This document shows positions 26,837 to 35,104 of a stretch of 64,000 bases of DNA, in pieces. Source of the stretch: Paractinoplanes tereljensis (GTDB lineage: Bacteria; Actinomycetota; Actinomycetes; Mycobacteriales; Micromonosporaceae); the NCBI RefSeq assembly GCF_016862435.1, contig NZ_BOMY01000009.1:1-64000 (forward strand). Direction: 5' to 3'. A program made the translations under genes and the position numbers. Every line of letters begins with the position of its first letter. Position 1 is the first letter of the stretch. The notes under the pieces were generated by a model. It worked only from the letters and a program-made list of their open reading frames with translations. It searched no databases and was not told the origin of the DNA.

Positions 26837-27480
26837 GCGAAGACGACCTGTCTCGGGTCGAGCGCCAGGATCCGGTGCAGCCAGGCCGGATAGTGGCCGA
26901 CGCCGGCCCGCTGGGACAGGACGTCGCCGGTGAACAGGCTGGCGTTGTCGTGGCTCTGGCCGGCCACGATCACGGTGCCGTCGCTGCGGGCCACCAGTAC
27001 CGACTGGTGGCCCGCGGTGTGTCCGGGCGTCGGCAGGATGACCACGCCGGGCAGGATCTCGGTCTCGCCGTCCAGCTCCTCGTAGCGGGCGCCGGGGTGA
27101 TCGATCAGCGGCGGCAGCGTGTAGTCCTGGGTCGTCCGGGCCGAGGCCAGCTCGGTGCGCTGGGTGAAGACCGGGCGGCCGGCCAGCAGTGGGTTGCCGC
27201 CGCAGTGGTCGAAGTGGAGATGGCAGTTCACCAAGTAACCGACGTCGTCGATCTTGGCGCCGGACGCCTTCAGCGCGGTGGCGAGCGGGATCCGGCGCGG
27301 GTGGTACCAGGCGTCCACCTCCGGATGGCTGCCCATGCCGGTGTCGACGAGAACGGTGCCGAGCTCATGCTCGATCAGATAGCCGAGGGTGGGTTCGACG
27401 CGGGGGTGTCCCGTGCCGGTTTCCGCAGCGGGACGAATGAAGTAGCCGAGATCGACTCGACGGACCACGGTGTCTGCCAT
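26785..27480 (-). CDS. MBL-fold hydrolase, N-acyl-homoserine-lactonase-like
   Basis: A 231-residue metallo-beta-lactamase-fold protein with an intact metal motif NCHLHFDHCGGN (about residues 84-95) and further ligands in PTPGHTAGHQS, DNASLFTGD and VVFAHD. The layout resembles AttM/AiiA lactonases, which open homoserine-lactone rings; the natural substrate is unproven. The ATG at 27478-27480 gives a family-like start MADTVVRRVDLGYF; the upstream extension would run toward the tRNA terminator. Confidence 0.8.
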   Translation of the reverse strand: MADTVVRRVDLGYFIRPAAETGTGHPRVEPTLGYLIEHELGTVLVDTGMGSHPEVDAWYHPRRIPLATALKASGAKIDDVGYLVNCHLHFDHCGGNPLLAGRPVFTQRTELASARTTQDYTLPPLIDHPGARYEELDGETEILPGVVILPTPGHTAGHQSVLVARSDGTVIVAGQSHDNASLFTGDVLSQRAGVGHYPAWLHRILALDPRQVVFAHDNAVWTPGSSQVSAP

Positions 27481-27508
27481 CCGAACATTATTCCGGTTGA
27501 AAGACAGA

Positions 27509-27540
27509 AGCGGCCTCACATCTTTCGATGTAAGGCCGCT
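27509..27540 (-). terminator. terminator after tRNA-Glu
   Basis: Fourteen-base-pair stem (AGCGGCCTCACATC pairing with GATGTAAGGCCGCT, one G-U type mismatch) with a TTTC loop, 9 bases beyond the 3-prime end of tRNA-Glu; the transcript continues UUCUGUCUUUC. Confidence 0.7.
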
Positions 27541-27548
27541 ACGCTGTG

Positions 27549-27621
27549 TAGCCCCGAAGGGATTCGAACCCTCGCTACCGCCTTGAGAGGGCGGCGTCCT
27601 AGGCCGCTAGACGACGGGGCC
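27549..27621 (-). tRNA. tRNA-Glu (CTC anticodon)
   Basis: A 73-nt cloverleaf on the minus strand. Acceptor GGCCCCG pairs with CGGGGCT (G1-U72 wobble), D arm TCTAGCGGCCTAGGA, anticodon stem GCCGCC/GGCGG with loop CTCTCAA giving CTC, and T loop TTCGAAT. The 3-prime CCA is not encoded. Downstream of tRNA-Gln and probably cotranscribed. Confidence 0.95.
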
Positions 27622-27711
27622 AGGACTTGCTTTTTGCTTCCGCTAGCTTCAGCGGCGAGGCCGAACTCTATCAGAAGTCCAGCTCCACCATCCTTTGCAG
27701 GAGTGGTAGCG

Positions 27712-27783
27712 CTGGGGTACCAGGACTCGAACCTAGACTAACTGGACCAGAACCAGTCGGGCTGCCAATTACCCCATACCCCA
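27712..27783 (-). tRNA. tRNA-Gln (CTG anticodon)
   Basis: A 72-nt cloverleaf on the minus strand: acceptor TGGGGTA/TACCCCA with discriminator G, anticodon stem ACTGG/CCAGT with loop TTCTGGT giving CTG, T loop TTCGAGT. The weak U1-A72 pair is typical of tRNA-Gln. CCA not encoded. The Gln-Glu tRNA pair is also found near FAH/gltX in mycobacteria. Confidence 0.95.
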
Positions 27784-27846
27784 TTGGCCCGGTTTCCCGC
27801 GCCGAGAAAGAATGCTACCCGACCACCCCGGGCCCACCAAATCGGG

Positions 27847-28656
27847 TTACCGGTCCTCGAACAGATCCACGTTGCGGCGGGCCCACTCGAGGAACGTCGT
27901 CGCAGGTCGGCCCGCTATTTCGGCGACCGTCGGCACGACCGGCTGGGGGTACGCGGCGAGCATCTCGAGGCCGTCGACGTACCAGGCGGCGTGCTCCCCC
28001 ATATCCGTCGTCAGTTCGGCGACCGCCTCGTCGCGTGGTAACTCGACGTAACGAAGCTCACGGCCGAGCGCCTGCCCGATCAGCTCCACCTTGCGACGGC
28101 GGGACAGCGTCTCCGGACCGGTCAACTCCAGCGAGCGGCCGACCAGACCCTCGTCGAGCAGTGCACGGGCGGCCACCACGGCGATGTCCTCCTGAGCGAT
28201 CGGGGCGTTGGCCGCGGCTCCGAAGGCATCGCGGACCTCGTCGCCGGCCCGGATCTGCCGGCTCCAGATCGCCGCGTTGGCCATGAACTCGCCCGGCTCG
28301 AGGTGGGTGAACGGCAGGCCGGACGCCTCGACCGCGTCCTCGACGGCCTGCCAGTGCTCGCCCTTGGGCCCGGCCAGGTCGACGATCCGGCCGACCCCGG
28401 CCTCGGCCGCCAGCCGGCACGCCTCGGTCACGGTGGGCAGGTACGGCGCGAGGTAGAGAACATCCACCCCGGCGTACGCGGCGGGCAGCGTCGACGGCCG
28501 GCCGAGAAAGCCGCGCGCGATCTCGACGCCGGCCGGCAGTGCGGCCCGCACCGGGTCGACGGTCAGCGCGCGCACGTCGTCGGCGCCGAGCGCGAGCAAC
28601 TCGTCGACCACCATCCGCCCGATGTTGGTGGTGGCTCCGGTAACCAGGATCTTCAT
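27847..28656 (-). CDS. NmrA-like NAD(P)-binding protein
   Basis: A 269-residue atypical short-chain dehydrogenase: dinucleotide-binding VTGATTNIGRMVVDELL at the N-terminus, GVDVLYLAPYLPT, VDLAGPKGEHW, and a C-terminal substrate domain. It lacks a clear YxxxK pair, as in NmrA/HSCARG redox sensors and azoreductase-like proteins. ATG at 28654-28656 with GGGGGGA upstream. Divergent from the SARP-type regulator, which is its probable controller. Confidence 0.8.
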   Translation of the reverse strand: MKILVTGATTNIGRMVVDELLALGADDVRALTVDPVRAALPAGVEIARGFLGRPSTLPAAYAGVDVLYLAPYLPTVTEACRLAAEAGVGRIVDLAGPKGEHWQAVEDAVEASGLPFTHLEPGEFMANAAIWSRQIRAGDEVRDAFGAAANAPIAQEDIAVVAARALLDEGLVGRSLELTGPETLSRRRKVELIGQALGRELRYVELPRDEAVAELTTDMGEHAAWYVDGLEMLAAYPQPVVPTVAEIAGRPATTFLEWARRNVDLFEDR

Positions 28657-28766
28657 CTCGATATCCCCCCACAGGACAGAATGCCGGAACGCTGGGGTGG
28701 TGGCGACGGCGTTTGCGCCCGCTAGCGTGGTTCCGGTCGCCAAACAAACGCTTAAGACGGAGACCG

Positions 28767-31364
28767 ATGCGCTTCGAGGTGCTGGGCCTGGTGCGGGTGG
28801 TGACCGCCGACGGTGCCGTCGCGCCGCTTGCTCCCCGGCCACGAGCCCTGCTCGCGGCGCTGATCGCGTCGGGCGGGCAACTCGTCTCGGCCGAGCGGCT
28901 GATCGCCGAGATGTGGCCCGAGGGTGCGCCGGCGACGGCCGGGCCGGCCCTGCAGGTGCACGCATCCGCGTTGCGCAAAGTGGTCGGTGACCGTCTCATC
29001 TCGACAGCCGGCGGCTACGCGCTGCGGGCCGGCGAACTCGACGCGGCCGAGTTCGAGACCACCGGCGACGTCGGGCTGTGGCGCGGGCCGGCCTACGAGG
29101 GCGGTGGCTCCGGGCCGGTCGTCGAGGCGGCCGCGGCCCGGCTGACCGAGTTGCTGCTCGCGGCGCGGCGCGACTGGGTCGACCGGGAACTGGCCGCCGG
29201 CCGCCCGGTGCTGGCCGAGCTGAGCGCCTGGGTGGCCGCCGACCCGGTCGCCGAACCGCTTGTCGAGCGCCTGATGCTGGTGCTGCACCGGGCCGGGCGA
29301 TCGGCCGAGGCGCTGGACGTCTTCGCCTCGGCGGTCACCGTGCTCCGGTCGTACGACATGGAAGCCGGACCGAATCTCGCGGCTCTCGCCGCGGGCATCC
29401 GGCGGCGCGATCCGACGCTGGACCGACCGGCGCCGGGTCTGCCCGGCTCGCGCAGCCGGTTCATCGGCCGGCGCGCCGAACTGGACCGGGCGCACGCCCT
29501 GGCCGGCGAGACGCGGCTGCTGACCGTGACCGGTCCGGGCGGCTGCGGCAAGACCCGCTTCGCCTACGAGCTGGCCCGCGAGGTCGCCGCCGAGTACGAC
29601 CTGGTCCTGGTGGTCGAGCTGGCCGGGTACGCGTCGGCCGACGCCACCCGGTTCGCGGCCGCGGCCGGGGTGCGCGACGAGCCCGGCGGGTCCGCGATCG
29701 AGGCCCTGTCCCACCACGTCGGCGATCGCCGGGCGCTGCTCGTGGTGGACAACTGCGAGCACGTGCGGGCCGACGCGGCGGCCACCGTGGACGAGTTGAT
29801 CCGGGCGATGCCGGGCCTGCGGGTGCTGGCGACCAGCCGGGAACCGCTGGGCATACCTGGCGAGACGCTGTGCCCGCTGCCCGGGCTGACCCCGGCCGAC
29901 GCCGTGCGGCTGTTCGCCGACCGGGTGTCCGCGGCCCGCGGCGGCACCGGCCTGCGGCCCGCCGAACAGGACCTCGCCGCCGACCTGTGCCGGCGCCTCG
30001 ACGGCCTGCCGCTCGCCCTGGAACTGGCCGCCGCCCGGCTGCGCTCGCTGCCGCTGGCCGCCGTGACCGGCCGTCTCGACCTGCTGATCGGCAACTCCCC
30101 GGTGGAACGGCACCGCACCATGCGGGCGGCCATCGACTGGGGGCACGACCTGCTCGACGAGGTCCAGCAGGGTCTGCTGGCCCGGCTCAGTCTGTTCGCC
30201 GGACCGTTCGACTCGGACGCCGCCGACCGGGTGCACGGGGCCGGCGCGCTCGACCCGCTCAGCCAGCTCACCGACCGTTCGATGGTCGACTGGGACGGTT
30301 CGCGGTACCGGTTGATCGAGACGATCCGGGAGTACGCGGCCGAGCGCCTGCCCGCCGACGATCCGGCCCGCCGACGGTTCGTGGCACTGTGGCTTGACCG
30401 GCTGGCCACCCCGCCGCCACCGGACGGCCCGGCGCACACCGCCTGGCTGGCGTCGATGGACGCCGCGCACCCGAGCGTGCTGGCCGCGCTGGAGTGGTCG
30501 CTGACCGACGGCGACCCGGCCGACGGGCTGACCCTGGCCGCCGCGATGTGGTGGTACTGGTGGATCACCGGCCGGATGGCCGAGGGCCGCGGCCGATTGA
30601 GGCACGCACTGGACATCGCGCCGCAAAGTCCGTCAGTGGCCCGGGCCAAGGCGCTGCGGGCGGCGGCCGCACTCGCGCGTAACAGTGGCGACCTGGGTGA
30701 GGCACGGCGGCTCGGCGAGCAGGGCCTGGCGACGTTCCGTCTGCTCGACGACCGGCCCGGGGTGCTGGCCGCGCTGAACAACCTGCTGATCACCGCGCAG
30801 GGGCAGGGCGACTACGAGGCCTCGCTGGCCTATGGCTACGAAGCGCTGACCCTGGCCGAAGAGGCGGGCGACGCCCGGATGATCGCGGCCGGGCTGAACA
30901 ACACGGCCGGGACGCTGCGCTGCCTGGATCGTCTCGACGAGGCCGGGCCGCTGTTCGAGCGAGCCCTGCTGGCATTCCGAGCGATCGGCGAGCAACGAGG
31001 CGAAGCCGCCGCGCTGACGAATCTCGGCATTGTCGCTCGACGGCTGGGAAATACGGATAAATCCGGCAGGCATTTGCGGCAGTCGCTCGCCATCTACACC
31101 GAACTAGGCATCACCGAGGGCCAACTGGACGCGATCGAAGGGCTGGCCCAGCTCGAGCCGCCCGAGCGTGCGCTGACCCTGCTGGCGGTGGCCGAACGGG
31201 AGCGGTCCGCCCTGGGCTCGGCGATCTTCACCCCCGACGAGGTACGCGATCGGGACGCGGCCGAGAAAAATGCCCGGGACGCCCTGACCACCGAGGAGGT
31301 GGCCCGGGCGTACCGGGCGGCCGGCGGCCTGTCGTGGGCCGCGGCGGTCGCGCTATTCCAGTGA
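28767..31364 (+). CDS. SARP/AfsR-type regulator with NB-ARC and TPR domains
   Basis: An 865-residue regulator. N-terminal OmpR-like winged helix (FEVLGLVRVV to GGYALRAGELD), a bacterial transcriptional-activation domain, then an NB-ARC ATPase with P-loop TVTGPGGCGKTRFAYE and Walker B LLVVDNCEHV, then TPR repeats (for example NNTAGTLRCLDRLDEAGPLF). AfsR-like proteins integrate signals to activate secondary metabolism, often acting on a divergent gene. ATG at 28767 is chosen over an upstream in-frame start because GGAG lies 4 nt before it and the winged helix begins there. Its end overlaps the convergent FAH gene by 12 bases. Confidence 0.88.
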   Translation: MRFEVLGLVRVVTADGAVAPLAPRPRALLAALIASGGQLVSAERLIAEMWPEGAPATAGPALQVHASALRKVVGDRLISTAGGYALRAGELDAAEFETTGDVGLWRGPAYEGGGSGPVVEAAAARLTELLLAARRDWVDRELAAGRPVLAELSAWVAADPVAEPLVERLMLVLHRAGRSAEALDVFASAVTVLRSYDMEAGPNLAALAAGIRRRDPTLDRPAPGLPGSRSRFIGRRAELDRAHALAGETRLLTVTGPGGCGKTRFAYELAREVAAEYDLVLVVELAGYASADATRFAAAAGVRDEPGGSAIEALSHHVGDRRALLVVDNCEHVRADAAATVDELIRAMPGLRVLATSREPLGIPGETLCPLPGLTPADAVRLFADRVSAARGGTGLRPAEQDLAADLCRRLDGLPLALELAAARLRSLPLAAVTGRLDLLIGNSPVERHRTMRAAIDWGHDLLDEVQQGLLARLSLFAGPFDSDAADRVHGAGALDPLSQLTDRSMVDWDGSRYRLIETIREYAAERLPADDPARRRFVALWLDRLATPPPPDGPAHTAWLASMDAAHPSVLAALEWSLTDGDPADGLTLAAAMWWYWWITGRMAEGRGRLRHALDIAPQSPSVARAKALRAAAALARNSGDLGEARRLGEQGLATFRLLDDRPGVLAALNNLLITAQGQGDYEASLAYGYEALTLAEEAGDARMIAAGLNNTAGTLRCLDRLDEAGPLFERALLAFRAIGEQRGEAAALTNLGIVARRLGNTDKSGRHLRQSLAIYTELGITEGQLDAIEGLAQLEPPERALTLLAVAERERSALGSAIFTPDEVRDRDAAEKNARDALTTEEVARAYRAAGGLSWAAAVALFQ

Positions 31365-32147
31365 GACCACCGGGTTGCGCAGCTCGCCGATGCCCTGCAC
31401 GGTGATCGACACGGTGTCGCCGGTGGTCAGCTCGCTGACCCCGGCCGGGGTGCCGGTCAGAATGATGTCGCCGGGCAGCAGCGTCATGACGTGCGACACG
31501 TACGACACCAGGGTCGGGACGTCGAAGACCATGTCCTTGGTGCGGCCGATCTGGCGCACCTCCATGGTGTCGGGGTTGCGGCCGACCTCGCAGCGGATCT
31601 CGAGGTCGCTCACGTCGAGGCCGGTGACGATCCACGGGCCGATCGGGCAGAACGAATCGAAGCCCTTGGCCCGGGTCCACTGCGGGTCGCTGCGCTGCAG
31701 GTCACGGGCGGTGACGTCGTTGGCGACGGTGTAGCCGAAGATCGCCGCCTCGGCACCGGCCCGGTCGACCCGGCGGGCGCCGCTCGCGCCGATCACGACG
31801 GCCAGCTCGGCTTCCTCCTCGACCCGCTGCGACTGCGGGGGCAGCCGGATCGCGTCGTTCGGCCCGATCACCGAGGTGGACGGCTTCAGGAAGATCAACG
31901 GCTCCTTGGGCACCTCGTTGCCGAGCTCGGCCGCGTGGTCGGCGTAGTTGCGGCCGACGCCGATCACCTTGCTCGCGAAGATCGGAGCGAGCAGCCGGAC
32001 GTCGGCGAGTGCCCAGCGTTGGCCGGTGAACTGCACCTTCGCGAACGGAATCGAGTCGATCTCGGCGATGGTCAGGCCTTCGCCCTCAGCGCCCTCGACG
32101 ACACCGAACGAAACTCCACCAGCATGGACAAAGCGGGCGAAACGCAC
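31353..32147 (-). CDS. fumarylacetoacetate hydrolase family protein
   Basis: A 264-residue FAH-family enzyme: VIGVGRNYADHAAELG, PLIFLKPSTSVIGP, the metal ligands in EEEAELAVVIG and ANDVTARDLQRSDPQW, and the C-terminal LLPGDIILTGTPAGV. Members hydrolyse or decarboxylate acylpyruvates and related keto-acids in aromatic catabolism; the substrate here is not defined. GTG start at 32145-32147. In mycobacteria this gene (Rv2993c) is followed by gltX, which is not in this window. Confidence 0.88.
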   Translation of the reverse strand: MRFARFVHAGGVSFGVVEGAEGEGLTIAEIDSIPFAKVQFTGQRWALADVRLLAPIFASKVIGVGRNYADHAAELGNEVPKEPLIFLKPSTSVIGPNDAIRLPPQSQRVEEEAELAVVIGASGARRVDRAGAEAAIFGYTVANDVTARDLQRSDPQWTRAKGFDSFCPIGPWIVTGLDVSDLEIRCEVGRNPDTMEVRQIGRTKDMVFDVPTLVSYVSHVMTLLPGDIILTGTPAGVSELTTGDTVSITVQGIGELRNPVVSLE

Positions 32148-32184
32148 GAAGAATTCCCTATCTCTCGAGGCTCTCCCCCGAAAT

Positions 32185-32442
32185 CTACGCCGACCGGGCC
32201 GCTCCGTTGGACTCCGCGCCCAGCCGCGGGAACGGCTCGAGCGAGAACACCACCTCGACCGGCACCTCGAAGTAGGCGCAGATCCGCAGCGCCAGGTGCA
32301 GGCTCGGGCTGAACTCGCCGCGCTCCAGGTAGCCCACCGTCTGGTAGTGCACCCCGAGAGCGTCGGCGAGCTGCCGCCGCGAGATGCCGCGCTCAGCGCG
32401 CAGCATCGCGATCCGGTTGTAGGTGACCTCAGTGCTCGCCAT
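32185..32442 (-). CDS. XRE family transcriptional regulator
   Basis: An 85-residue protein that is almost entirely one XRE helix-turn-helix: NRIAMLRAERGISRRQLADA, VHYQTVGYLERGEFSPSL. It lies 37 bases after the ABC permease on the same strand and may be the local regulator of that exporter. ATG at 32440-32442 after a GGTGGGG stretch. Confidence 0.85.
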   Translation of the reverse strand: MASTEVTYNRIAMLRAERGISRRQLADALGVHYQTVGYLERGEFSPSLHLALRICAYFEVPVEVVFSLEPFPRLGAESNGAARSA

Positions 32443-32479
32443 CCTCAGCCCCACCGCCGCCCTTGACCCGACTGAAGGC

Positions 32480-33322
32480 TCATCTGTTTACGGTCACCAT
32501 CGCCCGCTGCCGGCGCGCAGCGACCGCCGAACCGGACTCCCGGCGCGCCATCCGTCGCAACACGGCCGGCGCCAGGCCGAGACCCACCACGGTCCAGATC
32601 GCGAGCACGCCGAACGTCTCGAGATGCCGCCAGGAGTGGGTCAACTCGACAAGCGCCATCGAATCGGGCAGGAACACCGAACGCATGCCCAACCCTAGCC
32701 AGTAGATCGGGAAGACCTGCCCGATGGCCTGCAACCAGCCCGGGAAGCCGGTGATCGGATAGAAGATGCCGGAGAGCGCGACCAGTCCGAAGATCGGCAA
32801 GGTCACCAGGGCCATGTTGCGCGGGTTGTCGAAGATCGAACCGAGCACCGCGCCGAGCGGCATGGTCGCCAGGAACCCGAGCGGCACCAGCCACAGCAGG
32901 ATGAACCAGCCGGTCGCGCTCACCCGCAGGCCGTCCACCAGGAACAGCCCCGGCACCAGCTGGAGAAGCAGGCTCACCACGGTCATCCCGCCGACCAGCA
33001 CGGCCTTGCCGGCCAGGTAGCCACCCATGCCGTTCGGGGTGGCCTTGGCCCGCAGCAGCGTGCCGTCCTCCCGCTCCACGGTCAGCAACTGGGCGACCGT
33101 CAGCAGGCTGCCGAACGCGATGCCCATCCCGAACACCCCGGGCAGCGTGCTCGCCCCGAGCGAGAAGGAGGTGCCGGGCACGTGCGCGTCGCGCTGGAAG
33201 AAGATCGTGGCGAACAGGATGAGCGCCGGAATCAGGTATGAAGAAAGGTCGCTCGGCGTGGTCAGGGTCTGCTTCAACTCGATGCCACCGCGGGCCAGTC
33301 CGGCCCGGAGAGTCGAGATCAT
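32480..33322 (-). CDS. ABC transporter permease (ABC-2 type, DrrB-like)
   Basis: A 280-residue membrane protein with six hydrophobic segments, including SYLIPALILFATIFF, GMGIAFGSLLTVAQLL, VSLLLQLVPGLFLV and TFGVLAIWTVVGLGLAPAVL, and the ABC-2 pattern LTVEREDGTLLRAKATP. Overlaps the ATPase gene by ATGA. With that ATPase it forms a drug-exporter-like pair; the cargo is unknown. Confidence 0.85.
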   Translation of the reverse strand: MISTLRAGLARGGIELKQTLTTPSDLSSYLIPALILFATIFFQRDAHVPGTSFSLGASTLPGVFGMGIAFGSLLTVAQLLTVEREDGTLLRAKATPNGMGGYLAGKAVLVGGMTVVSLLLQLVPGLFLVDGLRVSATGWFILLWLVPLGFLATMPLGAVLGSIFDNPRNMALVTLPIFGLVALSGIFYPITGFPGWLQAIGQVFPIYWLGLGMRSVFLPDSMALVELTHSWRHLETFGVLAIWTVVGLGLAPAVLRRMARRESGSAVAARRQRAMVTVNR

Positions 33323-34254
33323 CGCGCGCCTCCCTCGGCGTCGAGCACCAGCTTCATGTACGTGTCTTCCAGACTGTTGCGGCGCACCTCCAGGTCGGCG
33401 ATGTCCTCGCCGTACTGCAGGAAGAGCTGCCGGACGAACGCGGTCGCGTCTTCCGCCGCGTGGATGAACCGCTGGCCGTCCCGGGTCCAGCGAACCTCGG
33501 TCAGGCCGGTCACCTGGCGAGACAGCTGATCGGCCGAGCCGTCCGCGATGATCCGGCCGTCGTTGAGGATCACGATGCGATCGGACAGCTTCTCGGCCTC
33601 GTCGAGGTCGTGGGTGGTCAGCAGGATGGTGGTGTCGTCCACATCGGTCAGCCGGTGCACCAGGTCGTGGAACTCGCGGCGGGCGGCCGGGTCGAACCCG
33701 GTCGTCGGCTCGTCGAGGAACAGCAGCTCGGGGCGGCCGACGATGCCGATCGCCACGTCGAGCCGGCGGCGCTGGCCGCCGGAGAGCCGCATCACCCGCT
33801 GGCCGGCGTGCGCGGTCAGGCCGACCACGTCGAGCAGGTCGTCGACCGGCCACGGCCGGCGGATCTCGCCGGTCGAGTAGGGCGCGTAATACGTCCCCAA
33901 ATGTTTGAGCAACTCCCGGACCCGCCACTTGCCGTGGTCGCGCCAGGACTGCAGGACCACGCCGACCCGGGCGCGCCAGTGCTCGCCGGCGCTCGCCGGG
34001 TCGACGCCGAGCACCCGCACCTCGCCGGCCGACCGCATGCGGAAGCCCTCGAGGATCTCGATGGTCGTGGTCTTGCCCGCGCCATTGGGCCCGAGCAGGG
34101 CCAGCACCTCGCCACGCCGGGCTGTGAAGCTGACCCCGGCCAGCACGTCCTTCGCGCCGTAACGCATGCACAGATCACGGACGTCGATGACCCGCTCGTC
34201 GGCCGGCACGTCGAGGCCGGCGTCGAGCTCCCCCGTCAAAGTCATTCCTCCCAT
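33319..34254 (-). CDS. ABC transporter ATP-binding protein (DrrA-like)
   Basis: A 311-residue ATPase: Walker A LLGPNGAGKTTTIE (about residues 53-66), Q-loop VVLQSWR, signature LSGGQRRRLDVA, Walker B LLFLDEPTTGFDP and H-switch TTHD, followed by the DrrA-type C-terminal extension. Start chosen at the ATG at 34252-34254 because TACTGT lies 7 nt upstream, implying a leaderless mRNA; an internal ATG (34245) and an upstream GTG (34263) are alternatives. Divergent from an alpha/beta hydrolase across a short palindromic space. Confidence 0.88.
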   Translation of the reverse strand: MGGMTLTGELDAGLDVPADERVIDVRDLCMRYGAKDVLAGVSFTARRGEVLALLGPNGAGKTTTIEILEGFRMRSAGEVRVLGVDPASAGEHWRARVGVVLQSWRDHGKWRVRELLKHLGTYYAPYSTGEIRRPWPVDDLLDVVGLTAHAGQRVMRLSGGQRRRLDVAIGIVGRPELLFLDEPTTGFDPAARREFHDLVHRLTDVDDTTILLTTHDLDEAEKLSDRIVILNDGRIIADGSADQLSRQVTGLTEVRWTRDGQRFIHAAEDATAFVRQLFLQYGEDIADLEVRRNSLEDTYMKLVLDAEGGAR

Positions 34255-34261
34255 GTCCAGC

Positions 34262-34294
34262 ACAGTATCAAAGTCGTAGTAGATGTACTACATT
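34262..34294. promoter_or_regulatory. divergent leaderless promoters with a central palindrome
   Basis: Minus-strand TACTGT (34262-34267) is 7 nt before the ATPase ATG and plus-strand TACATT (34289-34294) is 7 nt before the hydrolase ATG. Between and overlapping the second lies GTAGTA-GATG-TACTAC (34276-34291), a perfect 6-bp-arm palindrome suited to a repressor acting on both promoters. Confidence 0.5.
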
Positions 34295-34301
34295 CCTGAA
34301 C

Positions 34302-35063
34302 ATGTCTTCTGTCGATGTGCTGACTGTCGGTCAGGGCCCCGGCCTCGTCGTCCTCCCCGGCGCGACCCGCCGCGCCCGCCATTACGCCGCGCTGGCCGCC
34401 GCCCTGTCCTCGTCCTACACCGTCCATGTCGTCGAGCGGCGCGGTCGCGGCCGCAGCCCCGCGCAGGGTTCGGACTACGGCCTCGACCGGGAAGTCGCCG
34501 ACACGATCGAGGTGCTGTCCGAAACCGGATCGCGGCAGGTCTTCGGGCACAGCTACGGCGGGCTGGTCGCGCTGCACGTCGCGCTGCGCACCGACCTCGA
34601 TCGGGTGATCGCCTACGAGCCCGCGGTCAGCGTCGACAGTGGGATGCCGTTCGACTGGCTGCCGCGTTACGAGGAACTTCTCGCCGCCGGCCGGCCGGCC
34701 CGGGCGATGGTCCACTTCCTGCACTCGCTCGACTTCATGCCGGGCGGGCCACTCGTCGTCGCGGCCGTCTGGGCGATGCAGCGGCTGACCGCCGAGGGCC
34801 GGGCCACCCGCGAGGTGCTGCCCACGGTGGTTCCCGAGATGCGGGTCGCCCGCGAGATGGACTCGGACGGCGGGCGCTATGCCGGGATCACCGCGCCTGC
34901 TCTGTTGCTCGGCGGCGGCCGCTCCCCGGCGTACATCCAAGAGGTGTTGCCCTTGCTTGTGGAAACGATTCCGCACGCGAAGCTGGTCCGGACGCCCGAG
35001 TTCGACCATAATGCCCCGGATCTCGGCGCGCCGGCCGCCGTGGCGGACCTCATTCGCGCCTAA
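34302..35063 (+). CDS. alpha/beta hydrolase
   Basis: A 253-residue alpha/beta hydrolase: LVVLPGATRRARHY, HVVERRGRGRSP, nucleophile elbow VFGHSYGGLVAL (Ser near residue 83) and candidate catalytic His in TPEFDHNAPD. The acid residue after strand 7 is not obvious (LLLGGGRSPAY), so activity may differ from standard esterases. Divergent from the ABC exporter and probably co-regulated with it. Confidence 0.8.
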   Translation: MSSVDVLTVGQGPGLVVLPGATRRARHYAALAAALSSSYTVHVVERRGRGRSPAQGSDYGLDREVADTIEVLSETGSRQVFGHSYGGLVALHVALRTDLDRVIAYEPAVSVDSGMPFDWLPRYEELLAAGRPARAMVHFLHSLDFMPGGPLVVAAVWAMQRLTAEGRATREVLPTVVPEMRVAREMDSDGGRYAGITAPALLLGGGRSPAYIQEVLPLLVETIPHAKLVRTPEFDHNAPDLGAPAAVADLIRA

Positions 35064-35104
35064 CGGTGATCGTGTTGATCGCGTCGGCTGGATACGCTGA
35101 TGCG

